DNA from: Akkermansiaceae bacterium UBA1506
GTDB lineage: Bacteria > Verrucomicrobiota > Verrucomicrobiia > Verrucomicrobiales > DEV007
DNA length: 7,417 bases
Reading direction: 5' to 3'
NCBI GenBank assembly: GCA_002323995.1
Contig: DCQY01000085.1
Span: forward strand, 1-7,417
Part shown: positions 1-6,516 of the stretch, in pieces
Position numbering within the stretch: position 1 is the first letter of the stretch
Layout: each line of letters starts with the position of its first letter
The notes under the pieces: model-generated
Told to the model about the DNA's origin: nothing
The model's database searches: none
Seen by the model: only the letters and a program-made list of their open reading frames with translations
Program-made: the position numbers and the translations under genes

Positions 1-90
1 CAAACTCCGCCGGCGGTGCGGGAGTCTGTTAAGGTGGCTGTGATTAAATCACTTGCACCTTATCCAACCCGAGGGCCGCAAGCGACTTGA
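1..90 (+). CDS. possible 3' end of an unidentified gene, cut by the window edge
   Basis: The first plus-strand frame is open from base 1 to a TGA at 88-90 and encodes 29 residues, beginning QTPPAVRESVKVAVIKSL. The PPAVRESVKVAVIKSL part resembles the second helix of a HEAT-type repeat, but the piece is far too short to assign. The stop lies inside copy 1 of the direct repeat (54-126), so the last 11-12 codons come from repeat sequence. If the frame is real, the repeat has replaced or supplied the native C-terminus. It would also converge on the minus-strand sulfatase gene. An equally likely reading is a chance open frame of 29 codons. Only sequence to the left of the window can decide. Confidence 0.2.
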   Translation, partial: QTPPAVRESVKVAVIKSLAPYPTRGPQAT

Positions 91-126
91 ATTTTGGCCT
101 TGAAAAAGCAATTTCCTATCAATAAC
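54..126. repeat. 73-bp direct repeat, copy 1
   Basis: Bases 54-126 match bases 1801-1873 in the same orientation with a constant offset of 1747. Positions 71-126 are identical over 56 bp. The only differences in the 73 bp are at 60, 61 and 70. The match stops abruptly on both sides. With copy 2 it brackets the whole sulfatase gene. No terminal inverted repeats, integron-type core sites or IS-like ends are visible, so the mechanism (local duplication, recombination scar or dispersed intergenic repeat) is not known. Confidence 0.9.
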
Positions 127-263
127 AAAACACCGCCCGTCGTTCAATGCCATCGTCCACCGGCGAAGCCATCGAGTTAAGTGTAGCGTCAATGTCACTG
201 GATGACTGATAGCGGGCCCTCGAAGTAACAAACTAGGTGTATGCGTCCCTGGTGACGCCTGGA

Positions 264-1646
264 CTAACGTGGAAATTGACTGCGCCAATTCTCAAAAGCG
301 CGCGTCATCTGCCCGGCGATTTTCGGTCGGGCTTTCGCCAGGTCGCGAGTCTCACCCCGATCGGTCGCGAGGTCATACAGCTCAAACACAGCATCCGGTC
401 GGGAACGGACGACTTTCCAGCGTCCGCTGCGAGCTCCACACCATTTGCGATACTCGAAGAACAGGTACTCGTGTGGTGAGGCAGCCTCACCGGCCAGTGT
501 CGCCGTGGGATCCCGTCCATCAAGTTGAACCGCATCCGGTGGTTCCAGATTGGCGGCGCAGAGGATCATTGGCACAAGGTCAATGTTGGCGACCGGCTCA
601 CGACAGACAATTCCCGCCTCAAATCGCGCCGGCCACCGCAAAATGCACGCTGTTCTGATGCCGCCTTCCCAGGTCTGTGTGCGCCCTCCGCGAAACGGAG
701 CGTTGGTGCCGGTCTCAAGAACCAGGTCCGACCGGACGGAAGCACCATTGTCCGAAGCTACAATAATGATCGTGTTCTCGCGCAAATTGAGTTGATCGAT
801 TTGCTCCACGATGCGGCCGATGCCGGCATCGAGTGCCGTCATGACAGCGTGATAACCTTCATCGGGATCGGTCGAGTCGGCTTGGTAGCCATACGTCCGG
901 AAATACTTCGCCGGTGCCTGCCAAACCGTGGGAACGCCGGCTGCCTTGTTTTTAGGATTGGGCACGTGGGCAGCATTGAACGGAACATAGGCCAGGAACG
1001 GTTGCTCTTGATGACGCCGCATAAAATCGCAGGCGGCGTCGGCAAACAGATCTGTGGCGTAACCCGCCATTTCCACGGGCTCTGTCCCGCGATACAGGTC
1101 TTTCTGCCCGTTGTAGACGTGGGTGTAGTAGTCGATGTTCCCCGATCGGCAGCCGAGGAATTCGTCAAAACCGCGATCTGTCGGCCGGCTGCCCGTTGCG
1201 AAGCCGATGTTCCACTTGCCAAAACACCCGGTGGCATAGCCCGCCCGCTTGAGGTATTGCGGTAAGATGGTTTCCGAATGCGGCAGACCGATACCCGTCC
1301 AGTTCTCTTCGCGACTCAGTTGATGCGTCAGGCCGTTACGCAGCGGGTAGCGCCCGGTCAGCAGTGCGCCGCGCGAAGGAGTGCAGGAAGAAGTTACGAT
1401 GTAGAAGTCCGTGCAACGGACACCCTCCCAGGCTAGCCGATCAATGTTGGGAGTTCGGATGACCTGATTCCCATAACAGCCAATGTCTCCGAATCCCACA
1501 TTGTCGATGTAGATCAAAACGACATTGGGTGGCCGATCAGCGAGAGCCGTCGATTGACACGCCAGCAAAGCCGCTACCACCGCGGCCAGAATTGATCGTA
1601 ACGTCAAGAACTCTCGCGGACCAGGCGCGGGCCTACTCATTTGCAT
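264..1646 (-). CDS. exported type I sulfatase (arylsulfatase family)
   Basis: This encodes a formylglycine-dependent sulfatase that hydrolyses sulfate esters, probably from a sulfated polysaccharide or glycolipid, outside the cytoplasm. Counting from Met at 1646 (460 residues, normal for the family), residues 17-36 form a signal peptide with a likely cut after ALA36. The N-terminal metal-ligand segment is YIDNVGFGD, with D48 and N49. The modification motif is CTPSRG, with C88 the formylglycine site, P90 and R92. The second signature is GYATGCFGKWN (136-146), with Asn where GKWH is usual. The C-terminal metal pair is ASDNG, D299-N300. The C-terminal ELYDLATDRGETRDLA stretch is typical. An in-frame Met at 1727 exists, but it would put 44 residues ahead of the hydrophobic segment and overlap other signals; 1640 is also possible. 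No start has a good Shine-Dalgarno sequence. Cys-type sulfatases need a formylglycine-generating enzyme, which is not in this window. Exact substrate unknown. Confidence 0.93.
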   Translation of the reverse strand: MQMSRPAPGPREFLTLRSILAAVVAALLACQSTALADRPPNVVLIYIDNVGFGDIGCYGNQVIRTPNIDRLAWEGVRCTDFYIVTSSCTPSRGALLTGRYPLRNGLTHQLSREENWTGIGLPHSETILPQYLKRAGYATGCFGKWNIGFATGSRPTDRGFDEFLGCRSGNIDYYTHVYNGQKDLYRGTEPVEMAGYATDLFADAACDFMRRHQEQPFLAYVPFNAAHVPNPKNKAAGVPTVWQAPAKYFRTYGYQADSTDPDEGYHAVMTALDAGIGRIVEQIDQLNLRENTIIIVASDNGASVRSDLVLETGTNAPFRGGRTQTWEGGIRTACILRWPARFEAGIVCREPVANIDLVPMILCAANLEPPDAVQLDGRDPTATLAGEAASPHEYLFFEYRKWCGARSGRWKVVRSRPDAVFELYDLATDRGETRDLAKARPKIAGQMTRAFENWRSQFPR

Positions 1647-1764
1647 CAGGATTGAGAACACCTTCGAGACAGCGTGCTTGTCCCGCTGTTTCTCATTAGG
1701 CATCCAGATCTTATCTACTTTTCGCATCTACTTCAACGATGAACTGATCCATTGCGCCGAGTGC

Positions 1765-1788
1765 CTGAGTTCCGAAGAACGGACTCAG
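1765..1788. other. hairpin / inverted repeat upstream of the sulfatase
   Basis: CTGAG (1765-1769) pairs with CTCAG (1784-1788) and TCCG (1771-1774) with CGGA (1780-1783). This gives nine base pairs, one bulged T at 1770 and a five-base loop. Three more pairs (1758-1760 with 1790-1792) can form outside an internal loop. No T-run follows on either strand, so it is not a standard intrinsic terminator. In the sulfatase transcript it would lie in the leader, about 120 bases before the chosen start. Confidence 0.45.
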
Positions 1789-1800
1789 TTCGCGAATGTA

Positions 1801-1873
1801 TGCACCCCATCCAACCTGAGGGCCGCAAGCGACTTGAATTTTGGCCTTGAAAAAGCAATTTCCTATCAATAAC
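1801..1873. repeat. 73-bp direct repeat, copy 2
   Basis: Same sequence and orientation as 54-126, with three substitutions (1807, 1808, 1817) and 56 identical bases at 1818-1873. It lies in the gap between the sulfatase and the ceramidase-like gene. The near-identity of non-coding DNA argues for a recent duplication or a maintained repeat family. Confidence 0.9.
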
Positions 1874-1921
1874 CGAGATCAACATGGATTCTAAAAAATC
1901 ATGACACCTCGATTACCGTAC

Positions 1922-1949
1922 TAGAGGGAAAGACTCACGTCTTCCTCTA
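1922..1949 (-). terminator. hairpin just downstream of the ceramidase-like gene
   Basis: Bases 1922-1927 pair with 1944-1949 and 1930-1934 with 1939-1943: eleven pairs with a two-base bulge (1928-1929) and a four-base loop. Read as minus-strand RNA the loop is GUGA, a GNRA tetraloop closed by a C-G pair, which fits an RNA hairpin made by minus-strand transcription. It starts about 15 bases after the stop of the ceramidase-like gene. There is no T-tract directly after the stem; the nearest run of T is about 25 bases further on. It is therefore either a 3'-end stabilising hairpin or a weak terminator. Confidence 0.4.
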
Positions 1950-1963
1950 CACTTTCCAATCAA

Positions 1964-3361
1964 TTAAGCCAACAAGTTCTGAATCCCGCCACAGAGGATC
2001 CCATCGATTGCCGGATCGCACCAGGCGACACTGACGGCATACCCCCCCTGGGGATAGGCTTCCTTGGTCGGGATATACCAGGGACCGCCATCTCCATAGG
2101 CAGCGCAAGCGACGAAGCGATCGGGGGCGGCGGCCTGGGCCCGCAATTGATACTCGACAAAACTCTCGGCGGGTAGGTGGAGTAAAGACGCATCATTCAC
2201 GTGCAGGGCGCTCAGGGTAATGGGTATCCCTGCCTTGATCCGGCGGATGAATGACACCGTGTAGGCGGAACGATTCCTCGTCACGATCCGCTGATCTTTC
2301 CGGGAGATGAGTTCCATGAGAGCCTCCTCCTCAAAGCGGGAATCGATCGGCGGTAGGATATCGTGAGTCTGCCAGCGGATCGTCTGGATAGGTTGAGGGA
2401 CCAAGGCCTCTTCTGAGGCTACGATTCCGTCCAGAACCCTCCGGGACAATAAAGGCCTTTTCTCGACGGAACGGTCATTGTACTTCCCGGCCCCTATGTT
2501 CCCCCCGCAACCATTGAAGTAGATATGCACGCAATCGGGATCCATTTCCTGCCGCGCCTTGCGGGCCAATCCACAGAAATCAGCACTGACCCGGCCATCG
2601 CCATAGTAACTCATCGGATGACAGGCGTAGTAGTGCATCGCCACCAGTTTCTTCTCGTTGTGGTAAAGGGCCACCGTCTTCAGAGCGGGATCAATGAGGC
2701 CCTCGGGAAATCGATGGTGCTCGGGCTTTGTCGAGGAACTTCCCCTTTGGGAAATATGCTTTCCATCAAGGCCAATGATTCGGCGATTGCTCGCCACTTT
2801 CTCGACAAGAGCCTCACCGGTGGCAACGTGGGTTACCGGAATAGCGCTCTCCAGGGAAGCCTCAACAGCCTTGCGACCTGCGTCGAGGCAGCGTTGAAAG
2901 AAGTCCGGCTCGACAATGTGGGGAAGGTCCCCCTGTGCCTGAACGATTTCTTCCGCTTCGAGACAGGCAAAGGGTGCGTTGTGTTGGTGGACGCAATGAA
3001 CCGCGACACGGTCTGGCGTTGTTCCGGCCGCATCGGCGAGTGCCTGCCTCCACTTGAGATTGGCCGAATTGAGCAAACCGGTCCAATCCACCGCACAAAT
3101 GACGATCGGTTCACCCGCCCCCAACAGGACGAATCCTATCGCCTCCAGAGAATCGTCTACGGCCTCGGCCGGCTTGATCCAGCCTCCGCAGAGGGAATGT
3201 CCGAGAGGAGGGGTGACCTCAAAACGAAACGTGGCCAGCTTCAGTTCACCGGTCTGTTCATTAGCAGTGGTGAATCTCGATGGGGCGAGAATAGAGGCGA
3301 CCGTCGTGGTCGAAGCAGAAAAAATAAAGGATCGCCGGGGTAGTGCTGAATCGTGTTTCAT
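1964..3361 (-). CDS. neutral/alkaline ceramidase-like hydrolase, Tat-exported
   Basis: This is a 465-residue protein resembling the N-terminal catalytic domain of neutral/alkaline non-lysosomal ceramidases, zinc amidases that split N-acyl bonds. Start chosen at 3361: it puts a twin-arginine motif, PRRSFIF (R9-R10), at the N-terminus ahead of a small hydrophobic stretch, as in Tat signals. Upstream Mets at 3394 and 3424 are open but add an unlikely leader. None has a clear Shine-Dalgarno sequence. Family landmarks in order: EVTPPLG (48-54); HQHNAP (125-130), the counterpart of the zinc-site HTHSGP; YACHP with H248; SADFCG near 259-264; NGCGGN (283-288), the counterpart of NGxxGD; LPAE with E399, a likely metal ligand; and GGPWYIPT plus YPQGGY (425-441). 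It is shorter than classical ceramidases (about 650 residues or more), lacking the C-terminal Ig-like domain. Proteins of this short type are common in planctomycetes and a ceramide substrate is not established; another N-acyl substrate is possible. Confidence 0.85.
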   Translation of the reverse strand: MKHDSALPRRSFIFSASTTTVASILAPSRFTTANEQTGELKLATFRFEVTPPLGHSLCGGWIKPAEAVDDSLEAIGFVLLGAGEPIVICAVDWTGLLNSANLKWRQALADAAGTTPDRVAVHCVHQHNAPFACLEAEEIVQAQGDLPHIVEPDFFQRCLDAGRKAVEASLESAIPVTHVATGEALVEKVASNRRIIGLDGKHISQRGSSSTKPEHHRFPEGLIDPALKTVALYHNEKKLVAMHYYACHPMSYYGDGRVSADFCGLARKARQEMDPDCVHIYFNGCGGNIGAGKYNDRSVEKRPLLSRRVLDGIVASEEALVPQPIQTIRWQTHDILPPIDSRFEEEALMELISRKDQRIVTRNRSAYTVSFIRRIKAGIPITLSALHVNDASLLHLPAESFVEYQLRAQAAAPDRFVACAAYGDGGPWYIPTKEAYPQGGYAVSVAWCDPAIDGILCGGIQNLLA

Positions 3362-3480
3362 TGATTTGTTTGGGATTGAAACGCATTTCTCCATCGAATG
3401 AGAAATCGTACAGGGTACAGTCATCGAGCCAAAGGAAAAAGTGGATTCCTGTTATGCGACTAGACCCAACTGCTCGGAAA

Positions 3481-3498
3481 GCGGCAGCAGGCGGCCGC
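3481..3498 (-). terminator. weak GC hairpin downstream of the dehydrogenase/cytochrome gene
   Basis: GCGGC (3481-3485) and GCCGC (3494-3498) form a five-pair GC stem with an eight-base loop, starting about eight bases after the stop at 3507-3509. On the minus strand it is followed only by a short TTT. It may be a weak terminator or simply GC-rich spacer. If it is weak, transcription could continue into the ceramidase-like gene 145 bp downstream. Confidence 0.2.
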
Positions 3499-3506
3499 AC
3501 TCCAAG

Positions 3507-6320
3507 TTACCCGGCGATGAAGGCTAGCAAGTCCGCCAGGGATTGGTCGGTGAAGGAATTCTCCAGTCCCTCGGGCATGAGAGATTGCCCTAGCGATTTC
3601 ATACTCTTCACCTCCACTCGGGGAAAGGTTTTCTCGATTCCGAAAGCCTGCCTCACCGTCACCTCCGTGGTGGTCTCGTTGGCAATGACTCCAAGGAGTT
3701 GCTCTCCGCTGCCCAGCTCGATGACATAGGCCTGGTATTGTGGCGCCACCTCCTTGTTTGGATCGAAAAGGCTTCCGATGATCGATTCATTCCCTGCCGT
3801 TTTGAAGGTGGCCAGGTCAGGTCCCACCAAATGGCCCTCTGTCCCATGCCGATGGCACGAGGCACAGACCACCCTGTAGATTTCTTTCCCCTTGATGGGA
3901 TCACCAACTTGGGACAGCGCTCCGCTGAAGCCGGCCACGATCTCCTCTCGAGGAACCTTTTTTGTCTCGGGGAACAGTGAGGCTACCTCCTTGCTAATCC
4001 TCCCATCCATACTCTTTCGGAGTAGATCGACCTGGCTTTGATTGAGCCTTTCCCGCGGGACGACTTCCGTCCCAATGGCAGCGAGGACATCCCGGGTTCC
4101 CTCCGATGACTCCATGAGAAGATTGATCAAGGCACCCTGAACGTCGACCGGATAGTGATCCCAGTTGTCGAACACGAGCCGACCGATTGATTTGGATCCC
4201 AGTTTCCTCAACGCCCGAACCACGGGCAGGTATAGTTTGTCCTGATCTTGCCGGGAAAGCAACTCTTGCAGGACAGCCTTTGCTCTTCGGCTCGGTGAAA
4301 AGGCACTCAATTCGATCGCGGCAATTTTTGACTCAATGGATGTCCCCGGTGATTCTACGGTTTTGAGAGCTGCGTCAAAAATGGGTTTGAGAATTCCCTC
4401 TCTATCAGCCTTGGCCAGAGAGCTCTTCGATCGATTCAACCCTTCTCCCAACGACTCGAGCAAACGGTTAGTGGCTCTATCGGTGGAAAAAGAGGCTATC
4501 CTTCGGAGCACCGCCTCAGTGAGTTCAGGTTGATTCATTCGTCCGGCCACCTCTGCCAGATCCTCCAGGGCGGGGTGGTCGAGCCCTTCTCCGGTGAGCG
4601 AAGAAAAAATGGAACCGGCATCATCTGGCGATCGCACTGCGTTGAGGACCGCCGCCCTCATCCAGGTATCATCGGGCGAATCTTCCAGAATCCAGGTGAG
4701 GGTCTCAGTCACCCCACCCTCTTCCCTCTTTGCCAGTTCGAGTGCTCTCCTGAATTTACCCGCGGCAACATCGGCGGAATAGGATTCCGCCCAACCGTCC
4801 CCTGCTCGAAGATCCTGCCTTTCGCGAAGCAACCGCTGGGCTGTGACTCGATGCCACCCATTGGGGTGCTCGAGGAAGGCGACAAGTTCATCCGAGGTCG
4901 CCTCACTCAACCGTGTCGTCGGACGCCGTTCAAACTCGGCCGGCCGGACCCGATAGATTCTTCCACGGCCGGTTCCGCTATTGAGGTCGAGATACTGCTT
5001 GATACCCTCGGGCAGAGACCAGGGATGTTCGATCACCTCTCGATGCATATCACAGATATAGAGACAACCGTCAGGCCCATTGCAGTAGGTCGTGGGTCGA
5101 AACCAATTGTCCGTCGAAGCGATGAATTCGTGATCATGTTCGTCCAGGGGGCGCCGGGCAGAGAGCTCGACCCGGTCTTCAACCCGCGATACCACCTTGC
5201 GATGCACCAGGTTGCTCCCCACATCGCCGGTGAAGGCGTTGTTGACATATTGAGTCCCGAGAGCGTCGCCCGTGTAGATGGTGACACCAGAAGCGCCGGT
5301 GAAATAGCCGGAAACCCGGCCACCACCCTCGATGGGGCCACCGACCACTCCGGCGATTCTCCACCGGGTTCGAACGATTCGCCATGGCTCATCGGGACTG
5401 ATCCGATAGACCGGAGCGGCTCCTCCGTCCACCGCGATCCCCGTCAGGGCCGCGGGCATCGAGTACCAGGGACTTGGTTTGGTCCAGCTTCTTTCCCACA
5501 TCACTGCGATGAGGTGATTGCTGTTGCTCGACACGAACCGGCTGCCGTGGGTATCAAAGCTGAGACCGTACTGCGCACGACCGTTTTCGGCACGGAAATC
5601 CAGGGTGAAGGGATCAAAGGAAAAGTCACTTCCGGAGAGATTGATTTCTTTTCCGCCTTGGTCACCGCTCGGGCGAACCTTTCCTCCCTGCGTTCCGCTG
5701 GAACCCCAGATCCGATTGTCCGGCCCCCATTTAAGGCTGTTGGGCAGTCCCTGGACATTGAGACGTGATACCCCCTCTCCAAACCCGGTGAAGACCACCT
5801 TTCGCTCGTCGGCAACCCCATCGCCATCTGAATCCTTGAACCAGATAAGGTCCGGGGAAGCGACAACGAAAATGCCTCCTCCAAAACAGACCACTCCGGT
5901 GGGCCACCGCAGGTCACGGGCGTAGACTGTGGAGCGATCGAACACCCCATCATCATCGTCATCGAAAAGCATCCGGATCCGACCCCGTTTTTCGTCACGC
6001 CGCTCCGAGTATCCGCGCATCTCTACGGCAAAGAGACGGCCGTCTTCATCGAATGCGATCGAGACCGGGTCCACCACCACAGGTTCATGCGCGACCAGAT
6101 CGAGGGCAATGCCCTCGCGCAGTTCAAAGGTGGAGAGGGCCTCCTCTACGGGAACTGGAGGAATCCTGGGCAGATCATTGGGATCGGCCTGGGGATCTTC
6201 CTCGGAAAACGAAGCGTGCATCAATCCCACGGCATTCCCCACTATCCACAAGACGAAAAAGACTCTGAGTTTATCTGCCCACATTCTCTGAAATACTGGC
6301 ACAAACGGTGTCATCATCAT
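3507..6320 (-). CDS. PVC-type secreted dehydrogenase with HEAT-like region and C-terminal cytochrome c domain
   Basis: A 937-residue exported redox protein of the Pirellula/Verrucomicrobium family. Residues 1-38 are a signal peptide or anchor (basic K17/R19, then a hydrophobic run). About 58-462 form a glucose/sorbosone-dehydrogenase-like beta-propeller with two acidic calcium-loop-like segments, DDDDDG (120-125) and DSDGDG (163-168), and an EHDHEF segment near 394-399. About 470-785 are alpha-helical HEAT/ARM-like. About 804-937 are a c-type haem domain with CASCH (C819, C822, H823) and SLMPEGLE, where M915 is the likely second axial ligand. The family is thought to oxidise sugar- or alcohol-type substrates and pass electrons to the attached haem; substrate not shown. 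The start at 6320 follows GAGGAG seven bases upstream and precedes the signal peptide. The open frame runs on to a Met at 6548, but that extension crosses the tRNA remnant antisense. The Met triplet at 6312-6320 leaves starts three or six bases later also possible. Confidence 0.93.
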   Translation of the reverse strand: MMMTPFVPVFQRMWADKLRVFFVLWIVGNAVGLMHASFSEEDPQADPNDLPRIPPVPVEEALSTFELREGIALDLVAHEPVVVDPVSIAFDEDGRLFAVEMRGYSERRDEKRGRIRMLFDDDDDGVFDRSTVYARDLRWPTGVVCFGGGIFVVASPDLIWFKDSDGDGVADERKVVFTGFGEGVSRLNVQGLPNSLKWGPDNRIWGSSGTQGGKVRPSGDQGGKEINLSGSDFSFDPFTLDFRAENGRAQYGLSFDTHGSRFVSSNSNHLIAVMWERSWTKPSPWYSMPAALTGIAVDGGAAPVYRISPDEPWRIVRTRWRIAGVVGGPIEGGGRVSGYFTGASGVTIYTGDALGTQYVNNAFTGDVGSNLVHRKVVSRVEDRVELSARRPLDEHDHEFIASTDNWFRPTTYCNGPDGCLYICDMHREVIEHPWSLPEGIKQYLDLNSGTGRGRIYRVRPAEFERRPTTRLSEATSDELVAFLEHPNGWHRVTAQRLLRERQDLRAGDGWAESYSADVAAGKFRRALELAKREEGGVTETLTWILEDSPDDTWMRAAVLNAVRSPDDAGSIFSSLTGEGLDHPALEDLAEVAGRMNQPELTEAVLRRIASFSTDRATNRLLESLGEGLNRSKSSLAKADREGILKPIFDAALKTVESPGTSIESKIAAIELSAFSPSRRAKAVLQELLSRQDQDKLYLPVVRALRKLGSKSIGRLVFDNWDHYPVDVQGALINLLMESSEGTRDVLAAIGTEVVPRERLNQSQVDLLRKSMDGRISKEVASLFPETKKVPREEIVAGFSGALSQVGDPIKGKEIYRVVCASCHRHGTEGHLVGPDLATFKTAGNESIIGSLFDPNKEVAPQYQAYVIELGSGEQLLGVIANETTTEVTVRQAFGIEKTFPRVEVKSMKSLGQSLMPEGLENSFTDQSLADLLAFIAG

Positions 6321-6327
6321 AGGATTT

Positions 6328-6333
6328 CTCCTC
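6328..6333 (-). promoter_or_regulatory. Shine-Dalgarno sequence of the dehydrogenase/cytochrome gene
   Basis: The minus strand reads GAGGAG, seven bases before the ATG at 6320. It is the only strong ribosome-binding site seen in the window and decides the start of this gene against the 228-base-longer open frame. Confidence 0.75.
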
Positions 6334-6412
6334 GGACCTTGAAATGATTTTTTCGCCTGGTTGTCGAAAGTAGGGGAATCCTTTTCCAGCGAGAGCGCGG
6401 AGCATTCCCACA

Positions 6413-6455
6413 GGGGGTAAAGGGGTAGACAAAGCGGGTCCTTGTGGGGAAGGGG
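6413..6455 (+). other. cluster of G-runs (relaxed G-quadruplex motif)
   Basis: Five runs of three to five G lie at 6413-6417, 6422-6425, 6436-6438, 6446-6449 and 6452-6455, separated by 4, 10, 7 and 2 bases. One loop exceeds the strict seven-base limit. The G-rich strand is the template strand for the dehydrogenase gene, about 95-135 bases upstream of its start, so the cluster sits in its leader or promoter. Structure and function are unproven. Confidence 0.3.
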
Positions 6456-6516
6456 TGTTTTCAGTGGCCAATTGAATACAGCCAACGAATCTTGGCTCCC
6501 GTAAGGCTTAGAAGTA

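Larger units (their letters stand above)
1711..1878 (-). pseudogene. possible C-terminal remnant of an unidentified gene
   Basis: The minus-strand frame is open for 55 codons, from just after a TGA at 1881-1879 to a TAA at 1713-1711. The translation of its second half (for example VGWGAYIRELSPFF followed by GTQALGAMDQFIVEVD) looks like ordinary protein, with a balanced composition. It has no credible start: only a TTG at 1869, inside repeat copy 2. I do not recognise the family. In repeat copy 1 the same frame is broken, because the TGG codon for Trp in VGWG is TAA there (60-62). The region overlaps the longest possible N-terminus of the sulfatase, which favours the shorter sulfatase start. 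It may be a gene end displaced by the event that made the repeat, or a chance open frame; a plus-strand frame of 64 codons (1678-1872) is also open here. Confidence 0.25.

Noticed and set aside
54..126. Integron attC site or cassette array around the sulfatase
   Set aside because: An ATCCAAC (62-68) fits one half of a core site, but no GTTRRRY partner or folded attC structure is present at the other end, and no integrase is in the window.
243..258. Terminator hairpin after the sulfatase stop (GCGTC/GACGC)
   Set aside because: Only five base pairs and no following T-run on the minus strand; too weak to call.
49..288. 79-codon minus-strand open frame across repeat copy 1 and the sulfatase 3' end
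   Set aside because: No ribosome-binding site, low-complexity arginine/serine-rich translation, overlaps the sulfatase C-terminus in another frame; it looks like chance.
525..1265. 246-codon plus-strand open frame antisense to the sulfatase
   Set aside because: The sulfatase signatures are on the minus strand; the antisense frame shows no domain or start signal.
2525..3343. 272-codon plus-strand open frame antisense to the ceramidase-like gene
   Set aside because: It mirrors a well-supported minus-strand gene and shows no recognisable motifs.
4530..5768. 412-codon plus-strand open frame antisense to the dehydrogenase
   Set aside because: The opposite strand has a clear family with haem and calcium-loop motifs; this frame is proline/arginine-rich, matches no family I know and is a G+C-driven antisense shadow.
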